The position numbers were made by a program, and so were the translations under genes. A model generated the notes under the pieces. That model saw only the letters and a list, made by a program, of their open reading frames with translations. It did not search any database and was not told the DNA's origin. DNA of 28,823 nt from JACZWL01 sp046756445 (lineage in GTDB: Bacteria > Pseudomonadota > Gammaproteobacteria > Steroidobacterales > Woeseiaceae): NCBI GenBank assembly GCA_046756445.1, contig JBHHWI010000027.1, positions 1-28,823 of the forward strand, read 5' to 3'. Shown here piece by piece: positions 1 to 8,426 of this stretch; the first letter of the stretch is position 1, and every line of letters starts with the position of its first letter.

Positions 1-1429
1 ATCCGAAATCGATGACATCCTGTGCCGACAGCTGACTGCCGCGATAGACATCTACCTTCCCCATCGATTGAATCAGATTTGTTCGGTAATCCCGCACGCG
101 AGCCCAGGTAGCCAGCCCGGGTAATTTCGATTCGATTGTGACGCGTCCGCCGAGCTCCTCCCTTGCCTCAGCGACGGTAACTGCGAAACCGCGCTGTCCG
201 AGCGCCCTTGCCGCTTCAAGTCCGGAAGGGCCTGCGCCGACGATCAATACGCTTTTTTCAGGATCGCCGGGTGGAATACGCTCCGGATGCCAGCCGCGTC
301 GCCATTCTTCGCCCATGGTCGGGTTCTGAGTACAACGAACCGGAACACTATCGTGATAACCGGACACGCAGATGTTGCAGCCGATGCACTCGCGAATTTC
401 GTCTTCGCAACCCTCGTTGATCTTTTTCGGCAAAAATGGATCCGCAATTGACGGCCGGGCCGCGCCGATAAGATCGAGTATGCCGCGCTTGATCTGACTG
501 ACCATATCATCCGGCGAAGTAAAACGACCGACGCCGACGACGGGTTTCGAAGTCAGTGGCTTCACGAAACTGTTCCAGGGCTCCTGCGCACCCTGCTCGC
601 TGAATCGCGCAGACGCAGTTTCTACAACCCAACTCGACGATTTCACATCCCACAGATCCGGAAGGTCGGAAATCATCGAGATGATCTCGTGGGCTTCGGT
701 TTCAAGGGTATCCCCAGGCAACTTGAGCAGTTCGTCGGTGCTGAATCGCAAGGCGACGGCGCAGGTCTGGCCAACGGCCTCCTTCATATCCTCGACGATC
801 TCACAAGTGAGCCGAACGCGATTCTCCAGGGTGCCGCCATATTCGTCGGTTCGCTTGTTCATCCAAGGCAGCAGAAACTGGTACGGGCCGAAATTCATCC
901 CGGCATAAATGTAGACAATGTCGAATCCCGCAGTTTTTGCACGCTTCGCGGCATCAACGTGCCAGCGTCGAAACTCGCGAATATCCTGCCGATCCATGGG
1001 CCGGGATCGCGTCAAGCTGATCCAGCCCGGGTATGTCAGATCATAGGAAACGCCGGAGGCGGACATCGGCGTCACTCGCGTCAAGCGATTACCGATTCCG
1101 CTGCCTCCATGCCATAACTCGACACCCGCCAGAGCCCCATGACGGTGAACCGCGTCGACCATCAGCGCATGTACCTTGATATCTTGGTCGTCCCACAATC
1201 GGCAGTACGGCAGCGGTGCGTCGTCCGAACTTGGATGAATCGAGCAATAGCCTGTATTGACGACTCCCCAGCCGCCTTCGGCGCGGACTTCGCGCATGGC
1301 CGCACGCGTGTGAGGCATCTGATTTCCGGTCCCAATTGCATGAGGTGTCTGGTAAAAGCGATTCGGCGCCGTGACGGGCCCGATCCTGACGGGGTCGAAA
1401 AGAATGTCGTAGCGTGGATTTCTGCTCAT
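1..1429 (-). CDS. Trimethylamine-dehydrogenase-family flavoprotein N-demethylase (3' end outside window)
   Basis: The N-terminal ~476 residues are present; family members are about 700 residues, so the C-terminus lies beyond the left edge. An FMN-binding old-yellow-enzyme barrel comes first, with an NRFYQTPH start and a VELWHGG strand. A 4Fe-4S site follows (CIGCNIC then Cys after 11 residues, complement of about 340-395), and then the start of an FAD/ADP-binding fold (VLIVGAGPSG). The family oxidatively demethylates amines such as trimethylamine, dimethylamine, histamine or N-methylated amino acids and passes electrons to ETF. Divergence from soxBDAG fits an upstream demethylation step, perhaps of dimethylglycine or another betaine product. 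The residue matching the FMN-linking Cys30 of trimethylamine dehydrogenase is Ala31, and the residue matching catalytic His172 is Met (IYAGM), so the substrate is probably not trimethylamine. The ATG at 1429 matches the family start; its ribosome-binding site is weak. Confidence 0.88.
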   Translation of the reverse strand, partial: MSRNPRYDILFDPVRIGPVTAPNRFYQTPHAIGTGNQMPHTRAAMREVRAEGGWGVVNTGYCSIHPSSDDAPLPYCRLWDDQDIKVHALMVDAVHRHGALAGVELWHGGSGIGNRLTRVTPMSASGVSYDLTYPGWISLTRSRPMDRQDIREFRRWHVDAAKRAKTAGFDIVYIYAGMNFGPYQFLLPWMNKRTDEYGGTLENRVRLTCEIVEDMKEAVGQTCAVALRFSTDELLKLPGDTLETEAHEIISMISDLPDLWDVKSSSWVVETASARFSEQGAQEPWNSFVKPLTSKPVVGVGRFTSPDDMVSQIKRGILDLIGAARPSIADPFLPKKINEGCEDEIRECIGCNICVSGYHDSVPVRCTQNPTMGEEWRRGWHPERIPPGDPEKSVLIVGAGPSGLEAARALGQRGFAVTVAEAREELGGRVTIESKLPGLATWARVRDYRTNLIQSMGKVDVYRGSQLSAQDVIDFG

Positions 1430-1523
1430 GCCGGCTGCATCTCTGATGTTGATTTGTAACTCGGTATTCGGAGGCCAAATGTATCATCTCACGCCATTTC
1501 GGGCCGACGAGTTTACTTTCCTG

Positions 1524-1557
1524 ACGAATGTCATACCGTCGATTGATCGAACGAATG
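1524..1557. promoter_or_regulatory. Repeats in the divergent demethylase/soxB intergenic region
   Basis: A heptamer ACGAATG occurs twice (1524-1530 and 1551-1557), flanking an inverted repeat TCGAT-TG-ATCGA at 1539-1550. The position between two divergent metabolic genes fits an operator. No clear -35/-10 pair was found, and the repeat would lie inside the coding region if soxB starts at 1479. This is a weak call. Confidence 0.25.
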
Positions 1558-1580
1558 CCTGTGGCGTACGATGCCGGACC

Positions 1581-2825
1581 ATGAAGGGTTATTCTGCATT
1601 TGCACTCATGCGCAATGCGGTAAGTGGTCACCGTCACTGGAAGCCGGTCTGGCGTACACCCGAGCCAAGGAAATGCTATGACGTCGTGATCATCGGGGCG
1701 GGCGGGCACGGTTTGGCCACGGCCTATTATCTTGCGGGGAAACATGGTCTCCGTAATGTCGCCGTGCTCGAGAAAGGCTACATCGGCGGCGGCAATACCG
1801 GCCGCAATACGCAGGTGACACGGTCGAATTACTTCTGGCCGCAAAGCGCCGCGTTCTTCGACCATTCCCTGAAGCTCTACGAGAATCTGAGCCGCGATCT
1901 CAATTTCAACGTGATGCTGAGCCAGAGGGGCGTGCTGACGCTGGCACATAGCCATCACGAACTCGAAAGTCTGCGGCGGCGGGCAAATGCGATTCGCATC
2001 AACGGCGTCGATTCCGAGTTGATGACACCGGCACAAATCAAAAAGCTCGTTCCGCTGATCAATCTGAATGCCCGGTTTCCGGTGCATGGCGGCTTCATCC
2101 AACACCGCGCCGGGATCTCTCACCACGACGCGGTGGCATGGGCGTATGCGCGGGCTGCGGACGCGCAGGGTGTCGACATCATCCAGCAATGCGAGGTGAC
2201 GGACTTCCACTGTGCCAACGGCAAAGTGACAGGCGTTGAGACGACGTTGGGGAAGATCGCTGCCGGGAAAGTCAGCATCGCCGTTGCCGGGCATACAAGT
2301 GTGCTGGCCGCCAAAGCGGGTTTCCGCGTGCCGATTACGAGTATGACGCTGCAGGCGATGGTGAGCGAACCGATCAAACCCTGTCTCGACACCATGTTGA
2401 CGTCTGCGGTTATACACATGTACGTCAGCCAGTCCGACAGAGGAGAGATCGTCCTGGGCGCCGGGGCCGACACCTACACGAGTTATGCCCAACGAGGCGG
2501 CATTCCCCTGTTGGAAGAGAATGTCGCCGCATTGCTCGAACTGATTCCTGCCTTCAGCCGCTTGCGGCTCATGCGCCAATGGGCAGGTATCGTCGATATC
2601 ACGCCTGACACGACGCCGGTCATGGGCAAGACGCCGGTGCAGAATCTGTACATCAGTGGAGGGTGGGGCACGGGCGGCTACAAAGCGATCCCGGCGGGTG
2701 GTGACACCATGGCCCACACGATCGCCTTTGACGAACCGCACCCGCTGATTGCCGATTTCGGGCTGGATCGATTCGAGCGCGGCGCGCTGATTGACGAAGG
2801 CAGCTCGTCGGGAGTCGCGCACTGA
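1581..2825 (+). CDS. soxB: Sarcosine oxidase beta subunit (heterotetrameric)
   Basis: This is the catalytic subunit of heterotetrameric sarcosine oxidase, oxidising sarcosine to glycine; the methyl group passes to tetrahydrofolate on the alpha subunit. The 414-residue product has the family start (GYSAFALMRNAVSGH), an N-terminal FAD-binding motif (VVIIGAGGHGLATAYYL), the GGGNTGRNTQVTRSN segment, a HHDAVAW stretch in the region of the covalent FMN histidine, the glycine-rich GGWGTGGYKAIP motif and the typical ending GALIDE. The ATG at 1581 matches homologues in length and N-terminus but has a poor ribosome-binding site. An in-frame ATG at 1479 has GGAGG four bases upstream and would add 34 residues. 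The stop overlaps the soxD start by one base. Family identity is secure; only the start is in doubt. Confidence 0.95.
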   Translation: MKGYSAFALMRNAVSGHRHWKPVWRTPEPRKCYDVVIIGAGGHGLATAYYLAGKHGLRNVAVLEKGYIGGGNTGRNTQVTRSNYFWPQSAAFFDHSLKLYENLSRDLNFNVMLSQRGVLTLAHSHHELESLRRRANAIRINGVDSELMTPAQIKKLVPLINLNARFPVHGGFIQHRAGISHHDAVAWAYARAADAQGVDIIQQCEVTDFHCANGKVTGVETTLGKIAAGKVSIAVAGHTSVLAAKAGFRVPITSMTLQAMVSEPIKPCLDTMLTSAVIHMYVSQSDRGEIVLGAGADTYTSYAQRGGIPLLEENVAALLELIPAFSRLRLMRQWAGIVDITPDTTPVMGKTPVQNLYISGGWGTGGYKAIPAGGDTMAHTIAFDEPHPLIADFGLDRFERGALIDEGSSSGVAH

Positions 2826-3100
2826 TGCTGAGAATCTCCTGTCCTTATTGCGGCACGCGCGACGAAGTCGAGTTTCGCTGTGGGGGCGATTCACATATTT
2901 CACGCCCCGGCCCCGAAGTGAGCGATGCGGAGTGGTCGGACTATCTGTTTAACAGGAAGAACCCGAAAGGAGTGCATTACGAGCGCTGGTGTCACAGTTT
3001 CGGGTGCGGTCAGTGGTTCAACGTCGCACGCGATACCGTCACACACAAGATCCACGCCGTTTACCGCATGGGCGACCCGGCGCCCGACCTCGATCAATGA
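2825..3100 (+). CDS. soxD: Sarcosine oxidase delta subunit
   Basis: The 91-residue product has the usual length and pattern of the zinc-binding SoxD subunit. A CPYC pair lies near the N-terminus, and a Cys-containing stretch (WCHSFGCGQWF) in the second half completes a zinc-ribbon-like site. RNPKGVHYERW is also typical of the family. The subunit is structural in the alpha-beta-gamma-delta complex and is not known to be catalytic. It is translationally coupled on both sides: the start overlaps the soxB stop by one base, and the stop overlaps the soxA start as ATGA. Confidence 0.95.
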   Translation: MLRISCPYCGTRDEVEFRCGGDSHISRPGPEVSDAEWSDYLFNRKNPKGVHYERWCHSFGCGQWFNVARDTVTHKIHAVYRMGDPAPDLDQ

Positions 3101-5940
3101 ATCAGCCATATCGTATTGCCGGGGGAGGGCGCATCGACCGGGCGAGGCCACTGAATTTCGTTTTTAATGGCAAGAACTATCAGGGCTATAGCGGTGACAC
3201 GCTCGCGTCTGCTTTGCTTGCGAACGGCGTGCGAATCGTAAGCCGCAGCTTCAAGTTTCACCGGCCGCGGGGCATTCTCTCGGCCGGCGTAGAAGAACCC
3301 AATGCGCTGGTCGGCGTCGACTATGGTTCCGGCATGCTGCCGATCATCCGTGCGACTCGGATGCCGCTCATTGACGGACTTCGCGCGGAGACCCAGAACT
3401 GTTTTCCGTCCGTAAATTTCGATCTCCTTCGCGTGCTCGACTACACCAGGCCGATGTGGCCAGCCGGTTTTTACAACAAGATCTTTAAATGGCCGAGCTG
3501 GCATGCCTTCGAATGGGCGATACGACGGACCGCAGGGCTGGGCCGACTGCCGGATGGCATGGATCCTGCCCGCTATTTCCACATGAATATGCACTGCGAT
3601 GTGATGATCGTGGGTACAGGACCGGCAGGGCTGGCTGCGGCGCTTGACGCAGCGCGCGCCGGCGATGATGTACTCGTCGTGGAGCAGGACGGAGAACAGG
3701 GTGGATCTCTGTTGTACGACCCTGTGGAAATCGACGGACAATCGCCGGCCGACTGGCTTGCGGAAACGATTACAGAGCTGAAGGCCTGCGAAAACGTACG
3801 AGTCATGGTCAGAGCGACAGTCGTCGGTTATTACGACCATAACGTGCTGACTATCCACGACTGTTCGAGCGCCTACCGGCAAGAAAACCCCGTCGAGACA
3901 TTCTGGAAAGTCCGGGCGAGGCAGGTCGTGCTGGCGACCGGCGCCATCGAACAGCCGCTCGTGTTCGGGAACAACGACTTGCCCGGGATTATGCTTGCAG
4001 GTGCGATGCATCAATATGCGAGCCGCTACGGTGTGCAGTGCGGCAGGCGCATCGCAGGCGTCGTGAACAACGATCTTGCCTGGCGTTCGATCCTCGCACT
4101 GCGGGATGCCGGGATGGAGGTCCCGGCGATCGCTGATACACGTGATACCGTCAGCGAGCAGTTGACCGACCTCGCGCGAGAACTCGACATTGCTGTTCAC
4201 GTTGGAGCGACTCCGCTTTGTGCGCGTGGATCTGACGTCGTGAAAAGACTCCAATATCGCGACGGCAAGGGGCGCACTGACACGGTGAAGTGCGATGCAG
4301 TCGCTATGTCCGGCGGCCTGAATCCGACCGTGCACCTGTACTCACAGGCGGGCGGCAATCTTCGCTATGACAAGGAGCTGCGGTGCTTTGTACCGCATGA
4401 GTGCCCGCAGCAGGTAGAAGTGGTGGGCGCCGCGAACGGTGAGTTCGTGACTGCGCGCACCTATAATATAGGGCCACGCAGTCGGTCCCCGGCGAAGAGC
4501 GACACTCAATGGGTCGATTTCCTGCACGATATCACTGCATCCGACATCGAGCTTGCGTGGCGCGAGAACTTTAGCTCGGCCGAACATCTGAAACGCTACA
4601 CGACGGTGGGAATGGCCGTCGATCAGGGCAAGACGAGCAATCTGAATGCGCTGACTTTGCTCGGCGAATTGACGGGCAGGGACCCCGGCGAGGTCGGCAC
4701 GACGACCTTCCGCCCAATGTTCACGCCCGTGACCATGGGCGCGATCGCCGGTCGTCACCGTGGTGATTTCTACGCGCCTGCAAGACTATTACCCGCGCAC
4801 GACTGGCACAAAGACAAGGACGCCGTATTCGATGACTACGGTGGCTGGAAGCGTCCGGCATATTACGGGAGTGATCGAGAGGAGTGCATCGTTCGTGAGG
4901 CGTTAAAAGTCCGCGAATCGGTGGGCCTCTTCGACGGTTCGCCGCTCGGAAAAATCGAGGTCAAAGGCCCCGATGCAGCCGAATTCCTGAATCGCATCTA
5001 CGTCAACTCAGTGCCTGGTCTCACGCCCGGCAGGATTCGTTACGGATTGATGCTCGATGAAAACGGGGTTGTGATAGACGACGGCGTATTCATCCGGCTT
5101 GGCTCCGAGCATTTCCTGGTCAATACGACTTCGGGCCATGCTGACCGCATCGCGGCGTGGCTCGAGGAATGGCATCAGTGTGAATGGCCGGACCTGAATC
5201 TGGTACTGAGTCCGGTCACGTCACAATGGGCCGTGGCGACCGTGGCCGGGCCGAGGGCGCGCGAGGTACTTCAGTCGCTGCCTGGCATGTTCGATTTGTC
5301 TTCGGAGCGCCTCCCGCACATGAGTTTTGCGAGCGGAGAGTTCGAGGACGGAACGCCCTATCGGGTCCAACGCGTGAGTTTCACGGGCGAGCTAAGCTTT
5401 GAGCTCAATGTGCCGGCAAACCTTGCCACAGATTTCTTCGAACGCATCTGGCAGGCCGGTGAACCGCATGACATCGGATTGTTCGGTGCAGAGAGTCTGA
5501 TGGTCCTTCGGCTGGAAAAAGGATTTCTGCATGTAGGTGTCGATACTGACGGGTCGACCAACCCGCTCGACATCGGTTTTGGCAGGATAGTCGCGAACAA
5601 GGAGGGCGACTTCATCGGTGCGCGGTCCCTCGAGCGCACAGAAGACAAGCGCGCGGATCGGCGGCAGTTGGTCGGTTTCGAACTCGTAGATGCCGATGCC
5701 ACTATTCTTGCAGGGGCGCACATCGTGACGGGAAACGGGACGGGCCGGCGCAGCGAGGGCTTCGTCACCTCGGCCTGTCTCAGTCCGACACTCGGAAAGA
5801 CAATCGGACTCGGGCTTCTCGAGCGCGGCGCCGAACGCGGAGGCGAGAAAATACAGCTATACGACGATGAGCAGGTCGTATCGGCGCGGATTGTCGATGC
5901 CTGCTTTTATGATCCGGATGCGGAGCGCATGCGTGGCTGA
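3097..5940 (+). CDS. soxA: Sarcosine oxidase alpha subunit
   Basis: The 947-residue product is slightly shorter than the ~965-1005 residues usual for the family. In order it has a ferredoxin-like N-terminal segment (GYSGDTLASALLANG, then FKFHRPRGILSAGVEEPN, residues ~30-75), a dinucleotide-binding domain from about residue 165 (VMIVGTGPAGLAAA), and a C-terminal aminomethyltransferase-like folate domain from about residue 589 (VRESVGLFDGSPLGKIEV, ending with ETFGARS-like elements). It carries NAD and accepts the sarcosine methyl group as 5,10-methylene-tetrahydrofolate. The ATG at 3097 is chosen because it makes the ATGA overlap with soxD and begins the conserved region; an earlier in-frame start at 2989 lies inside soxD. 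Confidence 0.96.
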   Translation: MNQPYRIAGGGRIDRARPLNFVFNGKNYQGYSGDTLASALLANGVRIVSRSFKFHRPRGILSAGVEEPNALVGVDYGSGMLPIIRATRMPLIDGLRAETQNCFPSVNFDLLRVLDYTRPMWPAGFYNKIFKWPSWHAFEWAIRRTAGLGRLPDGMDPARYFHMNMHCDVMIVGTGPAGLAAALDAARAGDDVLVVEQDGEQGGSLLYDPVEIDGQSPADWLAETITELKACENVRVMVRATVVGYYDHNVLTIHDCSSAYRQENPVETFWKVRARQVVLATGAIEQPLVFGNNDLPGIMLAGAMHQYASRYGVQCGRRIAGVVNNDLAWRSILALRDAGMEVPAIADTRDTVSEQLTDLARELDIAVHVGATPLCARGSDVVKRLQYRDGKGRTDTVKCDAVAMSGGLNPTVHLYSQAGGNLRYDKELRCFVPHECPQQVEVVGAANGEFVTARTYNIGPRSRSPAKSDTQWVDFLHDITASDIELAWRENFSSAEHLKRYTTVGMAVDQGKTSNLNALTLLGELTGRDPGEVGTTTFRPMFTPVTMGAIAGRHRGDFYAPARLLPAHDWHKDKDAVFDDYGGWKRPAYYGSDREECIVREALKVRESVGLFDGSPLGKIEVKGPDAAEFLNRIYVNSVPGLTPGRIRYGLMLDENGVVIDDGVFIRLGSEHFLVNTTSGHADRIAAWLEEWHQCEWPDLNLVLSPVTSQWAVATVAGPRAREVLQSLPGMFDLSSERLPHMSFASGEFEDGTPYRVQRVSFTGELSFELNVPANLATDFFERIWQAGEPHDIGLFGAESLMVLRLEKGFLHVGVDTDGSTNPLDIGFGRIVANKEGDFIGARSLERTEDKRADRRQLVGFELVDADATILAGAHIVTGNGTGRRSEGFVTSACLSPTLGKTIGLGLLERGAERGGEKIQLYDDEQVVSARIVDACFYDPDAERMRG

Positions 5941-6472
5941 TCAATGCAACAGTGTTGTGAGCATCGAGCGTATCGACAATCTGTCGATCGTCTCGCTGAA
6001 GGTATCCAGAGAGTCGCTTGAAAGTGCGCGCGACAGACTGCAGCTTGCCTCGCCCTTGAGTGCCGCCGGCAGAGATCCACGGAGTCTCTGGCTCGGTCCC
6101 GATCATTGGCTGCTCGTCGGCATTTCGACGACGCCTGATTCCATCATCAAAAACTGCGAAGAAACTCTTGCGGACATGCTCCACAACGCAGTCGATTATT
6201 CAGCCGGACTGGTGGTGCTGCGGATTGCCGGTCCGAACGCAAGGCAACTTCTGGCGACTGGATCAGGCATCGACTTTCGGCCAGAGAAATTCCCCCACCG
6301 TACGTGTTGCAGGACGCGCCTTGCCCGGATAGCGGCGGTCATCGTCGCAGAGACCCCTGAGCAATTCGACATTTATGTTGATCGTAGTTACGGAATTTAT
6401 CTGAACGACTGGCTTACCGATGCATCGAGCATTCCCGCTCATGCGGCCGCATTTCAAGGCTCAGCTACATAG
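5933..6472 (+). CDS. soxG: Sarcosine oxidase gamma subunit
   Basis: Position (last in soxBDAG), length (179 residues) and sequence features identify SoxG, a small subunit with a fold related to the aminomethyltransferase domain. Recognisable stretches are LWLGPDHWLLVG, VDYSAGLVVLRIAGPNAR and the IYVDRSYGIYLNDWL ending. A GTG at 5933 is preferred because GGAG lies seven bases upstream and the overlap with soxA is only 8 bases. In-frame ATGs at 5918 and further upstream would sit deeper inside soxA with no ribosome-binding site. The gene ends 26 bases from the end of a convergent gene. Confidence 0.9.
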   Translation: MADQCNSVVSIERIDNLSIVSLKVSRESLESARDRLQLASPLSAAGRDPRSLWLGPDHWLLVGISTTPDSIIKNCEETLADMLHNAVDYSAGLVVLRIAGPNARQLLATGSGIDFRPEKFPHRTCCRTRLARIAAVIVAETPEQFDIYVDRSYGIYLNDWLTDASSIPAHAAAFQGSAT

Positions 6473-6498
6473 CAATCGGGATTGTTGTAGAGAGGAAA

Positions 6499-7668
6499 CT
6501 AAGCCAGGGCCTGCTCGAGATCCGCGATCAGGTCCTCGACGGCTTCGATGCCGACGGACAGGCGTAGCAAGTCTTTCGGTATCGGGCTGCGTTCCCCCTC
6601 GATCGAGTAGCGGTGCTCGATCAGGCTCTCGACGCCGCCTAATGATGTTGCTCGCGTGAACACCTTGCATCGCTTGACCACGTTCAAGGGCTCCTCCGCG
6701 CCGCCTTTGACCCGCATCGACAACATGCCGCCGAATCCACCGTCCATCTGCCGCCTGGCGATATCGTGACCCGAATGACCGGGCAGCCCCGGGTAGTTGA
6801 CGGCTTTCAGTCTCGGGTGTCCCTCGAAATGCCCTGCGATTGCCATCGCGGACTCGCTGGCTTTGCGGACACGAAGGAACAATGTCCGCATGCCCCGTTG
6901 CAGCAACCAGGCATCGAACGAACCGGGAATTGCGCCGGCCTGTGCTCGGAGTTCGCAGGTTCGTTCCCAAAAATCGTCTTGCTTCGCGGTCAGCAGCGCC
7001 CCGCCCACGACATCGCAGTGACCGTTCAGATACTTGGTCGCCGAGTGCATGACAATGTCGGCGCCGTGTCGAATCGGCTGCGTCAGCACGGGCGTCGCCA
7101 CAGTGGAATCCACGGCAAGCCGTGCGCCTATTCCGTGAGCGACATCGGCCGCGGCTGCAATATCGATGACATCCCAGGTCGGATTGCATGGCGTCTCCAT
7201 CCAGACGAGCCTGGTCTCGCCTTCTCTCACAGTATTTGCCAGCGCATCCGGATCACCGGGGTCGAAAAGATCCATGCCGAGACCCCATTTATCGCAGAAT
7301 TTGATCAGCCAGTTGCGCAGGCTCCAGTACATAACTTTCGGGGCGACAATGTGATCCCCCGGCTTCAGGGATTGCACGACCGCCATCGCCGCTGCCATGC
7401 CCGAACTGAACAGCAGCGCCGCGGCCGCTCCTTCGAGTTCGCGCAACACCGTCTCGGCGACGATGTAGCTCGGGTCCTCGTCGCGCCCGTAGCTGTGCGC
7501 CGGCACGAGCAAGTCATAATTCTCATCGCGAAGAAAAGTCGTGGACGGATGAACGGCCGGAGTGATCCCGCCCGTTGCCGAATCGATCTGATGCAGGGCC
7601 TGGGCGCTGATGGTCTCCGGGGCGAGCTCGTTTTTCTGTCGCATACGGCTTACCTCTCGTCGTGGCAT
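6499..7668 (-). CDS. Cystathionine gamma-synthase/lyase-family PLP enzyme
   Basis: The 389-residue product is a fold-type I Cys/Met-metabolism PLP enzyme. Visible elements are the YGR of the neighbouring-subunit phosphate site (Tyr60, Arg62), SSGMAA (88-93), ETPCNPT (158-164), the cofactor Asp187 (AVDSTVATP) and the Schiff-base lysine K212 (HSATKYLNGH). The tyrosine that stacks on PLP is in MYWSLRNW rather than the usual YGGTYR, so this is a divergent branch and the reaction (gamma-synthase, gamma-lyase or beta-lyase) cannot be assigned. Two starts have plausible ribosome-binding sites: ATG 7668 (GGAG, spacing 6) and ATG 7644 (GAGGT, spacing 7). It is convergent with soxG, so not part of that operon. 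Confidence 0.88.
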   Translation of the reverse strand: MPRREVSRMRQKNELAPETISAQALHQIDSATGGITPAVHPSTTFLRDENYDLLVPAHSYGRDEDPSYIVAETVLRELEGAAAALLFSSGMAAAMAVVQSLKPGDHIVAPKVMYWSLRNWLIKFCDKWGLGMDLFDPGDPDALANTVREGETRLVWMETPCNPTWDVIDIAAAADVAHGIGARLAVDSTVATPVLTQPIRHGADIVMHSATKYLNGHCDVVGGALLTAKQDDFWERTCELRAQAGAIPGSFDAWLLQRGMRTLFLRVRKASESAMAIAGHFEGHPRLKAVNYPGLPGHSGHDIARRQMDGGFGGMLSMRVKGGAEEPLNVVKRCKVFTRATSLGGVESLIEHRYSIEGERSPIPKDLLRLSVGIEAVEDLIADLEQALA

Positions 7669-7771
7669 CACAGTCTCCCGCTACTCAACGGGGATGACAG
7701 TATTTCATATCTGCTGCGTGGTTAAGCTTCCCCATGACGGCGACAATCCGAGATTGAGGAGATACAGTGGC

Positions 7772-7789
7772 TCTCCGAGGGTTCGGAGA
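7772..7789. terminator. Hairpin downstream of the toxin-antitoxin operon
   Basis: A perfect 7-bp stem TCTCCGA/TCGGAGA with a four-base loop lies 9 bases after the antitoxin stop codon. No T-run follows on the minus strand, so it may be an mRNA 3'-end structure rather than a classical intrinsic terminator. Confidence 0.35.
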
Positions 7790-7797
7790 ATTGGCAG

Positions 7798-8079
7798 TCA
7801 GGCATGTAATGCACGCATCACGAGCTTCGGGTCGTGCTGAATAACCCTGAGCAGGGTGCGAGCTGCGCCGGCAGGATTTCGTGTGCCTTGTTCCCATTTC
7901 TCCAGCGTTCGCTTGGAAATATCCAGGAAGTCGGCAAACTGCGCTTGCGACATCCCGAGTGATTCGCGAACAAGCCTTACGTTCAGCTCGTCAACCGTCT
8001 TACGCTTAAGCGTCTTCGGGCTGTCGCGGAACTCTTTCAGACCTTCAATGATTTCCGCCCCAATATCACGCTTCGTCAT
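7798..8079 (-). CDS. higA: HigA2/NadS-type helix-turn-helix antitoxin
   Basis: This is a 93-residue DNA-binding antitoxin with a central Xre/Cro-type helix-turn-helix at about residues 34-70 (ESLGMSQAQFADFLDISKRTLEKWEQG) and the family ending RTLLRVIQHDPK. It should neutralise the upstream toxin and repress the operon. The ATG at 8079 is preceded by a strong AGGAGG and overlaps the toxin stop as ATGA, so the longer reading frame (to 8274) is only toxin coding sequence in another frame. The strong ribosome-binding site within the toxin gene favours antitoxin excess. The order toxin then antitoxin matches higBA-2 systems. Confidence 0.9.
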   Translation of the reverse strand: MTKRDIGAEIIEGLKEFRDSPKTLKRKTVDELNVRLVRESLGMSQAQFADFLDISKRTLEKWEQGTRNPAGAARTLLRVIQHDPKLVMRALHA

Positions 8080-8420
8080 AGAGTTGTCCTCCTCGAAGTG
8101 TCTCGCTGTTCCAATCCCTTGATGATTCGCTTGATTTCCTTTTTTGCCGCCTCGGACAAATCCTTTGCCTCGTTCTTGGCGTATAAGGTCAGCAAAAGTA
8201 TTTGGTGATCTTTCGTGATCCAATAGTAGATAATACGAACTCCGCCGCGCTTGCCGCGGCCTTCTACGCCCCAACGGATCTTGCGGGCTCCGCCGGTGCC
8301 GCGAATGATGTCGCCGGCATCCGGCTGATCCATTAGATGCAGTTGCAGCATATGGAACTCAAGATCGCTGAAGTACGAATCACGGATCTTCGAAAACAGC
8401 GAAGTCTCGATGAATTCCAT
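8076..8420 (-). CDS. higB: HigB2/RelE-family mRNA interferase toxin
   Basis: The 114-residue product starts with the family-like MEFIETSLFSK and carries the HigB2 core: DAGDIIRGTGGARKIRW (35-50), GRGKRGGVRIIYYW (55-67), LLLTLYAKNEAKDLS (76-89) and a basic C-terminal helix. Members are RelE-fold ribosome-dependent mRNA interferases; the GTGG.RK..W and KRGGVRIIYY segments are the usual signature. The ATG at 8420 is chosen from the family start; an in-frame extension to 8537 would translate the promoter and operators. No ribosome-binding site precedes the ATG, and the predicted transcription start falls at or next to it. Confidence 0.9.
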   Translation of the reverse strand: MEFIETSLFSKIRDSYFSDLEFHMLQLHLMDQPDAGDIIRGTGGARKIRWGVEGRGKRGGVRIIYYWITKDHQILLLTLYAKNEAKDLSEAAKKEIKRIIKGLEQRDTSRRTTL

Positions 8421-8426
8421 CGGCAG

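Noticed and set aside
1089..2903. 604-codon minus-strand open frame across soxB and the demethylase start
   Set aside because: It is antisense to soxB and the demethylase start, whose products match known families; its translation is Arg/His-rich with no recognisable domain.
3094..4335. 413-codon minus-strand open frame inside soxA
   Set aside because: It is antisense to a clear soxA domain region and has no family-like sequence or start signal.
7744..7756. CAATC-CGA-GATTG mini hairpin as a regulatory element
   Set aside because: A five-bp stem is too short to distinguish from chance, and nothing nearby supports a function.
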